Shown in pieces: positions 1 through 5,578 of a DNA stretch of 6,612 nucleotides. A program made the translations under genes and the position numbers. The stretch comes from Sulfurimonas sp. GTDB lineage: Bacteria > Campylobacterota > Campylobacteria > Campylobacterales > Sulfurimonadaceae. The DNA is taken from contig JAGGWO010000089.1 in assembly GCA_021157485.1 (NCBI GenBank), positions 1 to 6,612 of the forward strand. Reading direction: 5' to 3'. The first letter of the stretch is position 1; every line of letters starts with the position of its first letter. The notes beneath the pieces are model-generated. The model was not told the origin of the DNA. It saw nothing but the letters and a program-made list of their open reading frames with translations, and did not search any database.

Positions 1-571
1 AGTAGTACTGATTCATATCTTTTTTAACTATTGGAGTATCACATCTCCAACAACAACCATCAACAACCTGCTCATTTGCAAGAACTGTCTGGTCATGTGG
101 ACACCAGTTCAGAAGACCTTTTTCACGATATAAAAGACCTTTTTCGAACATATCAATAATAAATCCCTGCTCAAACTTAGTGTATAACTCATCACTAGTT
201 GCAAGCTCTCTTTTTTTAGAGAATGAAAAACCAAGAGATTTGAACTCATTTTTCATATAGTCAATGTTATCGTAAGTCCAACCTTTTGGGTGTGAACCAT
301 TTTTAATAGCTGCGTTTTCAGCAGGCATACCAAAACTGTCAAAACCGATAGGATGAAGTACATTTTTTCCCTGCTGACGATGATAACGTGCAAAAGCATC
401 ACTGATAGAGTAGTTTCTAACGTGCCCCATATGCAGACGTCCACTTGGGAAAGGGAACATACTTAAAATATATTTTTTCTCTTTAGTAAAATCTTCACTT
501 GGTTCAAAACTATCATTTTGTGCCCAATACTCTTGCCATTTTTTTTCTATCGATTGAGAGTTGTATTCCAA
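1..571 (-). CDS. leuS: Leucyl-tRNA synthetase, N-terminal part (3' end outside window)
   Basis: Class I aminoacyl-tRNA synthetase that attaches leucine to tRNA-Leu in the cytoplasm. The 190 visible residues cover the start of the Rossmann catalytic core and the entry to the CP1/zinc region. Seen directly: the HIGH-type motif HMGH at residues 47-50 inside [16 protein letters not shown], then [17 protein letters not shown] (73-89), KRELATSD (120-127), and the LeuRS segment [14 protein letters not shown] (155-168) followed by the cysteine cluster CCWRC (173-177). The editing domain, KMSKS loop and anticodon domain lie past the left edge. The start is TTG at 571: GGAGA (581-577) sits 5 nt upstream, and an in-frame TAA at 595-593 limits extension. 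A second in-frame TTG at 583-581 has no Shine-Dalgarno. The gene follows the DUF6394 gene on the same strand after 156 nt. Identity is secure; the start is likely. Confidence 0.96.
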   Translation of the reverse strand, partial: MEYNSQSIEKKWQEYWAQNDSFEPSEDFTKEKKYILSMFPFPSGRLHMGHVRNYSISDAFARYHRQQGKNVLHPIGFDSFGMPAENAAIKNGSHPKGWTYDNIDYMKNEFKSLGFSFSKKRELATSDELYTKFEQGFIIDMFEKGLLYREKGLLNWCPHDQTVLANEQVVDGCCWRCDTPIVKKDMNQYY

Positions 572-576
572 AAAAA

Positions 577-581
577 TCTCC
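577..581 (-). promoter_or_regulatory. Ribosome binding site fixing the TTG start of leuS
   Basis: GGAGA on the minus strand lies 5 nt before the TTG at 571-569. No in-frame ATG exists between the upstream stop (595-593) and this point, so this site is what selects the TTG. The resulting N-terminus ([12 protein letters not shown]) matches the usual short N-terminus of LeuRS in this phylum, as recalled. Confidence 0.75.
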
Positions 582-599
582 AAAAATTTTAATTATTCT

Positions 600-614
600 G
601 ACTCTAAAAGAGTC
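600..614 (-). other. Short perfect hairpin just upstream of the leuS RBS
   Basis: GACTCT (600-605) and AGAGTC (609-614) form a 6-bp perfect stem with a 3-nt loop. In the leuS transcript it lies about 19 nt before GGAGA and is followed by an AT-rich stretch containing a short U run. It could be a weak attenuator or pausing hairpin in the leuS leader, or chance. No leucine-rich leader peptide or T-box-like element was recognised with it. Confidence 0.35.
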
Positions 615-630
615 TAGCTTTACAGAAAAT

Positions 631-718
631 CATTTAGTGATTTTATGCATAAAGTCTTTAGCCTAAAAGTGACCCAAGCGGTCTTAGCGTAACTAAATGG
701 GCTTTTGCTCATTTAGTG
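631..718 (-). repeat. Intergenic island bounded by a 9-bp direct repeat and rich in hairpins
   Basis: The gene-free stretch 572-727 contains a compact block that starts and ends with CATTTAGTG (631-639 and 710-718, plus-strand sense). Three stems overlap it: AAAATCA/TGATTTT (626-632/638-644), GACC/GGTC (671-674/680-683), and a long one from ACTAAATG..GC to GC..CATTTAGT (692-702/707-717, TTTT loop) that is continuous with one G-U pair as plus-strand RNA but has an A-C mismatch as minus-strand RNA. A 30-codon ATG frame on the minus strand (712-620) crosses the block but has no Shine-Dalgarno. I read this as a structured leader or dispersed repeat, not a gene. Confidence 0.4.
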
Positions 719-727
719 TACAAATCA

Positions 728-1066
728 TTAGTACTCTTCGTGTGATTTTGAGCTCTCTATGAGAACTAGAGCCATTGAGAATAGGTTTGCTATTAAAGCA
801 CCAATTGCAAGAGCAATTGCCCAGCTCATATTTCCAACAACTTCTACATATATAAATGCTGGAATAAGGTGTAAATCAGCCACTAATGATGATGCTAAAA
901 GTTCTGCTGAAAGTAGGTTTCTTACACCAATTTTTAAAAATGTTGAAACAAGATTCAGACTAGCAGCTACAAATAGTGCTACCGAAGTGTGTTCGTATAA
1001 AAAGCCAGCTATCGATGTTAAACTCATTAAAGAGAAAAACACATAAATTACTTTACCCCAATCCAT
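728..1066 (-). CDS. Small membrane protein, probable DUF6394 family
   Basis: A 112-residue integral membrane protein with about four hydrophobic segments (roughly 5-23, 27-45, 52-75 and 80-104) and a short hydrophilic, charged tail ending SKSHEEY. The most family-like stretch is LLASSLVADLHLIPA (56-70), which resembles the LLATSLVADLQLIAA signature I recall from DUF6394 proteins. Function is unknown; there are no catalytic motifs or cysteines. The ATG at 1066 has AAGGA (1078-1074) 7 nt upstream. It lies between secF and leuS on their strand, as the membrane-protein gene HP1548 does in H. pylori from memory, so the position looks conserved. A probable promoter at 1231-1224 and a leader of about 150 nt suggest separate transcription from sec, perhaps together with leuS. 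Confident it is a real gene; the family name is moderately sure. Confidence 0.85.
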   Translation of the reverse strand: MDWGKVIYVFFSLMSLTSIAGFLYEHTSVALFVAASLNLVSTFLKIGVRNLLSAELLASSLVADLHLIPAFIYVEVVGNMSWAIALAIGALIANLFSMALVLIESSKSHEEY

Positions 1067-1087
1067 TAATTATTCCTTAATTTAATT

Positions 1088-1198
1088 CCATAAAATGAAG
1101 GAAACCCTCCATCTATTCTATCACGGTATTGGAAGTAATTCCACTACCTACGCTAACGCTGAGTTTACTTCGGCAGTAAGCCCGCGACACTAGTGTCT
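1088..1198. other. Palindrome-rich intergenic island in the leader of the DUF6394 gene
   Basis: This part of the 362-nt gene-free stretch 1067-1428 looks GC-richer than its flanks. It holds a perfect 12-bp palindrome GACACTAGTGTC (1186-1197), a TTACT/AGTAA stem (1165-1169/1175-1179), and a GAAGG..CCCTCC-type hairpin near 1098-1111 with one wobble pair on the minus strand. If the promoter at 1231-1224 is right, it is transcribed as the 5' untranslated region of the DUF6394 mRNA. A 32-codon ATG frame on the plus strand (1095-1193) spans most of it, but no Shine-Dalgarno precedes it. It matches no riboswitch I recognise; a dispersed repeat or structured leader is the best guess. Confidence 0.4.
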
Positions 1199-1223
1199 TA
1201 TATTATTCGAATTTATTAGAGTG

Positions 1224-1231
1224 ATTATACA
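1224..1231 (-). promoter_or_regulatory. Predicted extended -10 promoter for the DUF6394 gene (and possibly leuS)
   Basis: The minus strand reads TGTATAAT, a consensus extended -10, preceded by the T-rich stretch CTTAAGATACTTTTTG typical of Campylobacterota sigma-70 promoters, which often lack a clear -35. Transcription would begin near 1217, giving a leader of about 150 nt. The same octamer is found at the predicted yajC promoter. No experimental support is available. Confidence 0.55.
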
Positions 1232-1291
1232 AAAAGTATCTTAAGGGATGACTGAAGTTGTGTTTTAGGGGTATTTCAGTTTAAAAAATAT

Positions 1292-1437
1292 AAAAACAAA
1301 AAGAGTAATGTAGTTGCAAGGCGCATAGAGAGAAAGTGCACTAATGTGCTCGACGAACTTGCGCCCTGACCGAAGGGAAGAAGTGCCCTTGGGGTGCAAC
1401 GCAGCAAATGCGTTGCTATTTTTGTTTTTTACATTAC
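1292..1437. repeat. Structured intergenic element with two sets of end inverted repeats
   Basis: A non-coding block at the 3' end of secF. AAAAACAAAAA (1292-1302) is exactly inverted at 1419-1429, and GTAATGTA (1305-1312) exactly inverted at 1430-1437, so the two pairs cross rather than nest. Inside are four possible stems: GGCGCA/TGCGCC (1320-1325/1360-1365), GCAC/GTGC (1338-1341/1346-1349), AAGGG/CCCTT (1373-1377/1386-1390), and a perfect 8-bp stem GCAACGCA/TGCGTTGC (1396-1403/1409-1416). The centre looks GC-richer than neighbouring DNA. The last codons and stop of secF lie within the right-hand repeats. It may be a MITE-like or REP-like dispersed element, a structured RNA or a composite terminator; no transposase is near. 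Confidence 0.5.
1396..1430 (+). terminator. Rho-independent-terminator-like hairpin, plus-strand direction
   Basis: A perfect 8-bp GC-containing stem with a 5-nt loop (1396-1416) is followed directly by TATTTTTGTTTTTT on the plus strand. It would end transcripts heading toward secF in antisense. No plus-strand gene lies just upstream, so it would serve either an unannotated RNA or block antisense reading. In the secF direction the hairpin is preceded by the A tract and followed by ACCCC, so it is not a good terminator for secF. Confidence 0.45.
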
Positions 1438-2400
1438 GCCTGATTCATATTGGTCACGCATTCTCTGTTTTTCAGCTTCACGTTTAGCTTTTGCTGCTAA
1501 TTTTTCATGGTAACCTTTAACATCAAAACCAAACCATAGTAAAATTGGAGAAGCAACAAAAATTGATGAGTATGTACCAACTACTACACCAACAAGTAGT
1601 GTAAATGCAAAAGCATGAATAATTTCACCACCAAACATAAAAAGCGTGAACACAACAAAGAAAGTTGTTAAAGATGTCAAAGTTGTTCTTGCTAATGTTC
1701 TAGTTACAGATTCATTAATTGTCTCTGCCAACTCACTATTTCTAGATTCAGTAACACCTTCACGAATACGGTCAAATACAATGATTGTATCATTGAGTGA
1801 ATAACCCAAAATAGTAAGAAGTGCAGCTAAAACATCAAGATTCACATCAAGTCCAACAAGTGTTATAGCTCCTAAAGCAATTGAAATATCATGAATTAGT
1901 GCAAAGATTGAAGCAACCGCAAAACGCCACTCAAATCTAAATGCAACATAAATTAAAATACCTAGCATTGCTAAAAGAAGAGACATAATTCCCTTCTCTT
2001 TTAGTTCAGCACCAACTGTTGGACCGACTATATCAACACGACGTATCTCAAATTTTCCACTGCCCTTAAGTGCTTCACGTGTAACATCACCAATATCTAC
2101 AGTAACACTTCCGGTTGTACTCTTCATACGAATAACAACCTCATCAGGAGATCCAAACTCAGTAATAGATGCACCTTTAAAAAGCTCATTACTTTTTAGT
2201 TTTTCACGCATTGTATCTATTGGTGCAGTTGTATCATATTTCACTTGAACAATTGTACCACCGGCGAAATCAACACCGTAGTTAAGACCTTTAGTTGCTA
2301 GTAAAGCATAAGAAGCAAGTACTAAAATAATTGAAAAAATCATAGCAATTTTAGACTTACCCATAAAATTAAAGGTTCTTGTATATTTAAAAAATTCCAT
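1429..2400 (-). CDS. secF: Protein translocase subunit SecF
   Basis: Inner-membrane partner of SecD in the SecDF-YajC complex, which uses the proton-motive force to pull exported proteins through SecYEG on the periplasmic side. At 323 residues it has normal single-SecF length. Seen: TM1 about 17-36; YGVDFAGGT (41-49) opening the periplasmic domain; VGPTVGAEL (125-133); five further membrane segments from about 137; FRFEWRFA (154-161); GYSLNDTIIVFDRIRE (199-214); and SVTRTLARTTLTSLTT (231-246), where Arg238 appears to match the conserved proton-path arginine of E. coli SecF. The C-terminal tail (297-319) is charged and cytoplasmic. The ATG at 2400 lies 2 nt after the secD stop, with AAGGGG inside the end of secD as its ribosome site, so translation is probably coupled. 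Its stop codon lies within the structured element at 1292-1437. Confidence 0.97.
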   Translation of the reverse strand: MEFFKYTRTFNFMGKSKIAMIFSIILVLASYALLATKGLNYGVDFAGGTIVQVKYDTTAPIDTMREKLKSNELFKGASITEFGSPDEVVIRMKSTTGSVTVDIGDVTREALKGSGKFEIRRVDIVGPTVGAELKEKGIMSLLLAMLGILIYVAFRFEWRFAVASIFALIHDISIALGAITLVGLDVNLDVLAALLTILGYSLNDTIIVFDRIREGVTESRNSELAETINESVTRTLARTTLTSLTTFFVVFTLFMFGGEIIHAFAFTLLVGVVVGTYSSIFVASPILLWFGFDVKGYHEKLAAKAKREAEKQRMRDQYESGVM

Positions 2401-2402
2401 AA

Positions 2403-3974
2403 TTACCCCTTAATTCCAAACCAAAAACGGTTGTTTTTACTTTTAGAGATTTTACTTTCAAGCATCTGATAAATTCCATGAGTACCTAAAATTGCTGTAA
2501 GCATTGAAGCTAAAATACCGATACTCATCGTAATAGCGAAACCTTTAATAGCACCTGTTCCATAAGCGTAAAGAACCACTGATGCGATAAGAGTCGTAAT
2601 ATTTGCATCTAAAATAGCACGCATAGCATTTGAATATCCATCGTCTATCGCTTTATGCATAGATTTACCCTCATAAATAAGCTCACGTATTCTCTCAGAG
2701 ATAATAACATTGGCATCAACTGCCATACCAACAGTTAAGACAATACCAGCCATACCTGGAAGCGTCAGGGTTGCACCAAAGAGACTCATTACAGCAAGCA
2801 ATATAAAGAGGTTAGCAATAAGTGCGATATTTGCAATAATACCAGCCATACGGTAATAAACAATCATAAAAATAATTACTAAAACAAATCCACCAATAAG
2901 TGCCACTAAACTCGCTTTAATACTATCAGCACCAAGGCTTGGTCCAACTGAACGTTTTTCCATCAAGTAAATTGGTGCTAAAAGTGAACCTGAACGAAGA
3001 GCAATAGCTAAATCTTTTGCTTCCATTACACTATAGTTTCCAGAAATCTGTCCACTACCACCACCAATACGTTCATTGATATTTGGAGCAGAGTAAACTT
3101 TCCCATCAAGAACAACAGCTAAACGCTTACCAACACTTTTACCAGTAAAGTCACCAAAAATCTCAGCACCCTCTGCATTCAACTTAAAGTTAATTAGAGG
3201 TCTGTTATTTTGATCAAAGCCCATAGAAGCATCTGTCAACATTCCACCATCTAAAATAGGAATCTCACGTACAAGATATTTAATAGCTGGATTTTTTGCA
3301 TCTTCTAAAATCACATCACCATACTCAGCTGCATCTGCATTACTCATATTGTAAACACGGGCTGCTCTATCTTCATCAACTGCCATAAGCTCAAGCTTTG
3401 CCGCACGTGAGATAAGTTCACGAGCACGCTGCTCTTCCTCTTGCGTTTTAATACCAGCTAACTGAACAAGAATTTTCTCATCACCTTGACGTGCAACTAC
3501 AGGCTCAGTAAGACCGAATTGGTCAAGTCTATTTCTAATAGTCTCAATAGCTTGAGAAATAGCTTCTTTTTGAGTTTTTATAACTTCTTCAGGCGTTAAA
3601 CTAAGAGTTAAAAGTTCCCCGGTGCCAGTAACATCCGAACCTTCAACTTCTGCTAAAAACTCTTTTACTTTAGGAAGTTCATCACTGTCGAGAACTTCAA
3701 AACTCACACTTGACTCATCAAATGTCAGATTATCAATCAAAACATCTTCTCGCTCTGCAAAGTGCTTAACACTTGCAGCAATAGATTTAATGCGCGACTT
3801 GACAGCTTCCTCAGTTTTAACACCAAGAAGCATATGAAGTCCACCTTGAAGGTCAAGACCTAAGGTGATTTTTTTACCATCTTGCGTTTGAAGTAGAGAT
3901 GGAGCAGAAAATACAATACCGAAAATTATCGCTAATGCGAATATGACTATGCGATAATTAAGCTTCATCCTCAT
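2403..3974 (-). CDS. secD: Protein translocase subunit SecD
   Basis: Large inner-membrane subunit of SecDF, an RND-superfamily proton-driven helper of Sec export. At 523 residues it is the compact form; E. coli SecD is longer. Seen: TM1 about 8-25; LGLDLQGG (38-45); the first periplasmic domain with ETIRNRLDQFGLTEPVV (144-160); a second region ending LRSGSLLAPIYLMEKRSVGPSLG (326-348); then five membrane helices from about 353. GMAVDANVIISERIRE (416-431) contains Asp420, equivalent to the proton-path aspartate of the family, and DANITTLIA (457-465) is the later conserved motif. The ATG at 3974 lies inside the end of yajC (17-nt overlap). A second in-frame ATG at 3968 is possible; neither has a strong Shine-Dalgarno, which fits coupling to yajC. 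Not fused to secF. Confidence 0.97.
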   Translation of the reverse strand: MRMKLNYRIVIFALAIIFGIVFSAPSLLQTQDGKKITLGLDLQGGLHMLLGVKTEEAVKSRIKSIAASVKHFAEREDVLIDNLTFDESSVSFEVLDSDELPKVKEFLAEVEGSDVTGTGELLTLSLTPEEVIKTQKEAISQAIETIRNRLDQFGLTEPVVARQGDEKILVQLAGIKTQEEEQRARELISRAAKLELMAVDEDRAARVYNMSNADAAEYGDVILEDAKNPAIKYLVREIPILDGGMLTDASMGFDQNNRPLINFKLNAEGAEIFGDFTGKSVGKRLAVVLDGKVYSAPNINERIGGGSGQISGNYSVMEAKDLAIALRSGSLLAPIYLMEKRSVGPSLGADSIKASLVALIGGFVLVIIFMIVYYRMAGIIANIALIANLFILLAVMSLFGATLTLPGMAGIVLTVGMAVDANVIISERIRELIYEGKSMHKAIDDGYSNAMRAILDANITTLIASVVLYAYGTGAIKGFAITMSIGILASMLTAILGTHGIYQMLESKISKSKNNRFWFGIKG

Positions 3975-4224
3975 ACTTTTTAGAGATAGAATCTTTTGTA
4001 ATTTTTGTTATAACATCGTCGTTCATTTTTACGCTTAAAAACTTCTCTTCAACTTTATGAATAACTACAATAAAGCCGCCATTAGTGATAACTTTATCAC
4101 CTTTAGAGAGTGCATCTATCATTGCTTGTCTTGACTTAGCCTCTTTTTGTTGTGGGCGAATAATCACAAAATACATAATTGCAATTAAAAATACGAATGG
4201 TAATAGTTGAGAGATAATATCCAT
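3958..4224 (-). CDS. yajC: Preprotein translocase subunit YajC
   Basis: Small single-span membrane protein that associates with SecDF and the SecYEG holotranslocon; its precise role is unclear and it is often dispensable in other bacteria. At 88 residues it has a transmembrane helix (about 7-22) followed directly by the family hallmark IIRPQQKEAK (21-30), then a soluble domain with KGDKVITNGG (41-50) and a KVEEKFLSVKMNDDV strand region. AAGGA (4238-4234) stands 9 nt before the ATG. It is the first gene of yajC-secD-secF and is probably driven by the promoter at 4266-4259, with a leader of under 30 nt. It diverges from lnt. Confidence 0.95.
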   Translation of the reverse strand: MDIISQLLPFVFLIAIMYFVIIRPQQKEAKSRQAMIDALSKGDKVITNGGFIVVIHKVEEKFLSVKMNDDVITKITKDSISKKYEDEA

Positions 4225-4258
4225 GTTCTAGCTTCCTTTATTTAGTAAAATTGCGGAG

Positions 4259-4266
4259 ATTATACA
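4259..4266 (-). promoter_or_regulatory. Predicted extended -10 promoter of the yajC-secD-secF operon
   Basis: The minus strand reads TGTATAAT, an extended -10 with consensus TATAAT, preceded by a TTTTAGAATAACTTC stretch and no obvious -35, as is usual in Campylobacterota. The start of transcription would be near 4252, about 28 nt ahead of the yajC ATG and upstream of its AAGGA. Confidence 0.65.
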
Positions 4267-4296
4267 GAAGTTATTCTAAAAGGCTGTTAAATTGAG

Positions 4297-4302
4297 TACA
4301 AT
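4297..4302 (+). promoter_or_regulatory. Predicted -10 box of lnt, almost touching the start codon
   Basis: TACAAT ends 6 nt before the lnt ATG at 4309. With normal spacing the transcript would begin at or very near the A of ATG, which fits the lack of any Shine-Dalgarno in front of lnt. No good -35 is seen. A weaker alternative is TATACA at 4261-4266 on the plus strand, which would give a leader of roughly 36 nt. Confidence 0.4.
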
Positions 4303-4308
4303 TCCATC

Positions 4309-5514
4309 ATGAACAGAACAATACAAACGATTTTATTTGGAATTTTAACTGCACTTTTATTTAGTGCATTTATATATTTTGAAGAGTATGCCATTACAAA
4401 TAAATTTCTCAACACTATATTTGGAATTGGAGCATTAGCTCTTTTCCTCTACATTCCAAAGCGCTCTATCTTAATTGCTGGTTTTCTCATAGGCTTACTC
4501 TGGTTCTATTGGATAGGCTATAGTTTTGAGTATCAGGGTGTTGGATATATGACACCGATTATCACTTTAAGTTTTGCCGTTATTTATATGCTCTTTTTTG
4601 CTCCACTTTATTTCACTAACAAAGCCTACATACGCGCTATTTTACTTTTTGGACTAAGCTTTTTTGAGCCTTTTGATTGGAACTGGTTACAGATTGAGCT
4701 AATTTTTGTAGATAGCTATATAGGAGTTTTCAAATACCAGTTAATTATTGTTTTAGCCTCACTCTCACTTATCCAACATGTTAAAAAACCCTACAAATTC
4801 ACACCTCTTCTACTTATCTTTTTAGCTTTTAACTTTAATTCGCCTACACAAAAAGAGACTGACTTAAAAATAAAGCTTGTGCACACAGATATCAAGCAAG
4901 ATATAAAATGGAAAAGAGAAACTTTAACTCCAACTGTAGAAATGGCTTACCAAGAAATCAGAAACGCAGTAGAAGATAAATATGATGTTATTGTATTTCC
5001 AGAATCAGTTTTTCCTCTTTACATGAATAGGTCACCAAGACTTCTTGAATCTCTTCTATACCTCTCCAAAGATATTACAATTATTGCCGGTTCACTTCTC
5101 AATGAGAATGGACTAAACTATAACGTTACTTATATGTTTCAAGATACTCAATATGAGGTGGCAAAAAAATTAGTTTTAGTTCCTTTTGGAGAGTATATTC
5201 CACTTCCTAAATTTGCACAAAAATTCATTAATGATACTTTTTTTAGTGGCGCTAGTGATTTTGTTGTAGCAGATCAACCAACTGACTTTATTATCAAAGG
5301 TGTAAAATTTAGAAACGCAATCTGCTACGAAGCAACATGTCAAGAGATATATGAAGGAGATGTTGATTTTATAATTGCTACAAGTAATAACGCTTGGTTT
5401 ACACCTTCCATTGAGCCAACTCTACAAAAACTGCTACTTCGGTACTATGGACGTAAAAATGGTGTTACAATATACCACTCAGCCAACTACAAAGGAAGCG
5501 GTATAGTCCAATAA
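4309..5514 (+). CDS. lnt: Apolipoprotein N-acyltransferase
   Basis: Inner-membrane enzyme that adds the third acyl chain, taken from a phospholipid, to the N-terminal cysteine of lipoproteins after Lgt and LspA. Residues 1-180 are strongly hydrophobic with about six or seven membrane helices; from about 187 a periplasmic carbon-nitrogen-hydrolase (nitrilase) domain follows. The catalytic triad can be read by motif: Glu232 in VFPESVFPL, Lys287 in KLVLVPFGEY and Cys339 in AICYEA; Glu295 and Glu341 match further conserved positions. SNNAWF (359-364) is also family-typical. At 401 residues it is much shorter than E. coli Lnt and ends soon after the nitrilase fold, with little room for a final C-terminal membrane helix; short forms are, as I recall, usual in this phylum. 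No Shine-Dalgarno is seen. It diverges from yajC and is followed 64 nt later by ppk1. Confidence 0.93.
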   Translation: MNRTIQTILFGILTALLFSAFIYFEEYAITNKFLNTIFGIGALALFLYIPKRSILIAGFLIGLLWFYWIGYSFEYQGVGYMTPIITLSFAVIYMLFFAPLYFTNKAYIRAILLFGLSFFEPFDWNWLQIELIFVDSYIGVFKYQLIIVLASLSLIQHVKKPYKFTPLLLIFLAFNFNSPTQKETDLKIKLVHTDIKQDIKWKRETLTPTVEMAYQEIRNAVEDKYDVIVFPESVFPLYMNRSPRLLESLLYLSKDITIIAGSLLNENGLNYNVTYMFQDTQYEVAKKLVLVPFGEYIPLPKFAQKFINDTFFSGASDFVVADQPTDFIIKGVKFRNAICYEATCQEIYEGDVDFIIATSNNAWFTPSIEPTLQKLLLRYYGRKNGVTIYHSANYKGSGIVQ

Positions 5515-5528
5515 TAAAGACATTTAAG

Positions 5529-5534
5529 TATAAT
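5529..5534 (+). promoter_or_regulatory. Predicted -10 promoter of ppk1
   Basis: A consensus TATAAT in the 64-nt gap after lnt, preceded by CATTTAAG. Transcription would start near 5541, leaving a leader of about 38 nt that contains AAGGA. No terminator hairpin was seen between lnt and ppk1, so readthrough from lnt is also possible. Confidence 0.55.
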
Positions 5535-5566
5535 GAGTCAAAATAAAACTATTATGATCTATTATT

Positions 5567-5571
5567 AAGGA
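5567..5571 (+). promoter_or_regulatory. Ribosome binding site fixing the TTG start of ppk1
   Basis: AAGGA lies 7 nt before the TTG at 5579-5581. The frame has a TGA at 5555-5557 upstream and no ATG or GTG start between, and the first ATG downstream (codon 55) falls after the conserved N-terminal region, so TTG is the only start that keeps the whole domain. Confidence 0.75.
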
Positions 5572-5578
5572 CTCCCCT

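Noticed and set aside
253..444. 63-codon minus-strand frame inside leuS
   Set aside because: Out of frame with the clearly conserved LeuRS sequence that covers the same bases.
572..727. T-box or other amino-acid-sensing riboswitch before leuS
   Set aside because: Several hairpins are present, but I could not find a T-box consensus bulge or a terminator/antiterminator pair, and such elements are not expected in this phylum.
759..1046. 95-codon plus-strand open frame opposite the DUF6394 gene
   Set aside because: It is fully antisense to a membrane-protein gene with a good ribosome site, has no ribosome site of its own, and its translation resembles no family I know.
1095..1193. 32-codon plus-strand ATG frame across the palindromic island
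   Set aside because: No Shine-Dalgarno and no recognised family. The frame probably stays open because the island has few stop codons. Recorded under the island as a point to test.
1251..1280. ACTGAA/TTCAGT inverted repeat
   Set aside because: Only 6 bp with an 18-nt loop in AT-rich DNA; within chance expectation.
1276..1326. 16-codon leucine-rich minus-strand frame that could be a leu-type attenuator peptide
   Set aside because: No ribosome site, upstream of the predicted promoter for the DUF6394 gene, and its leucines come from a T-rich tract. Nothing links it to leuS control.
3622..3837. 71-codon plus-strand frame inside secD
   Set aside because: Antisense shadow of secD; Ser/Thr-rich low-complexity translation and no ribosome site.
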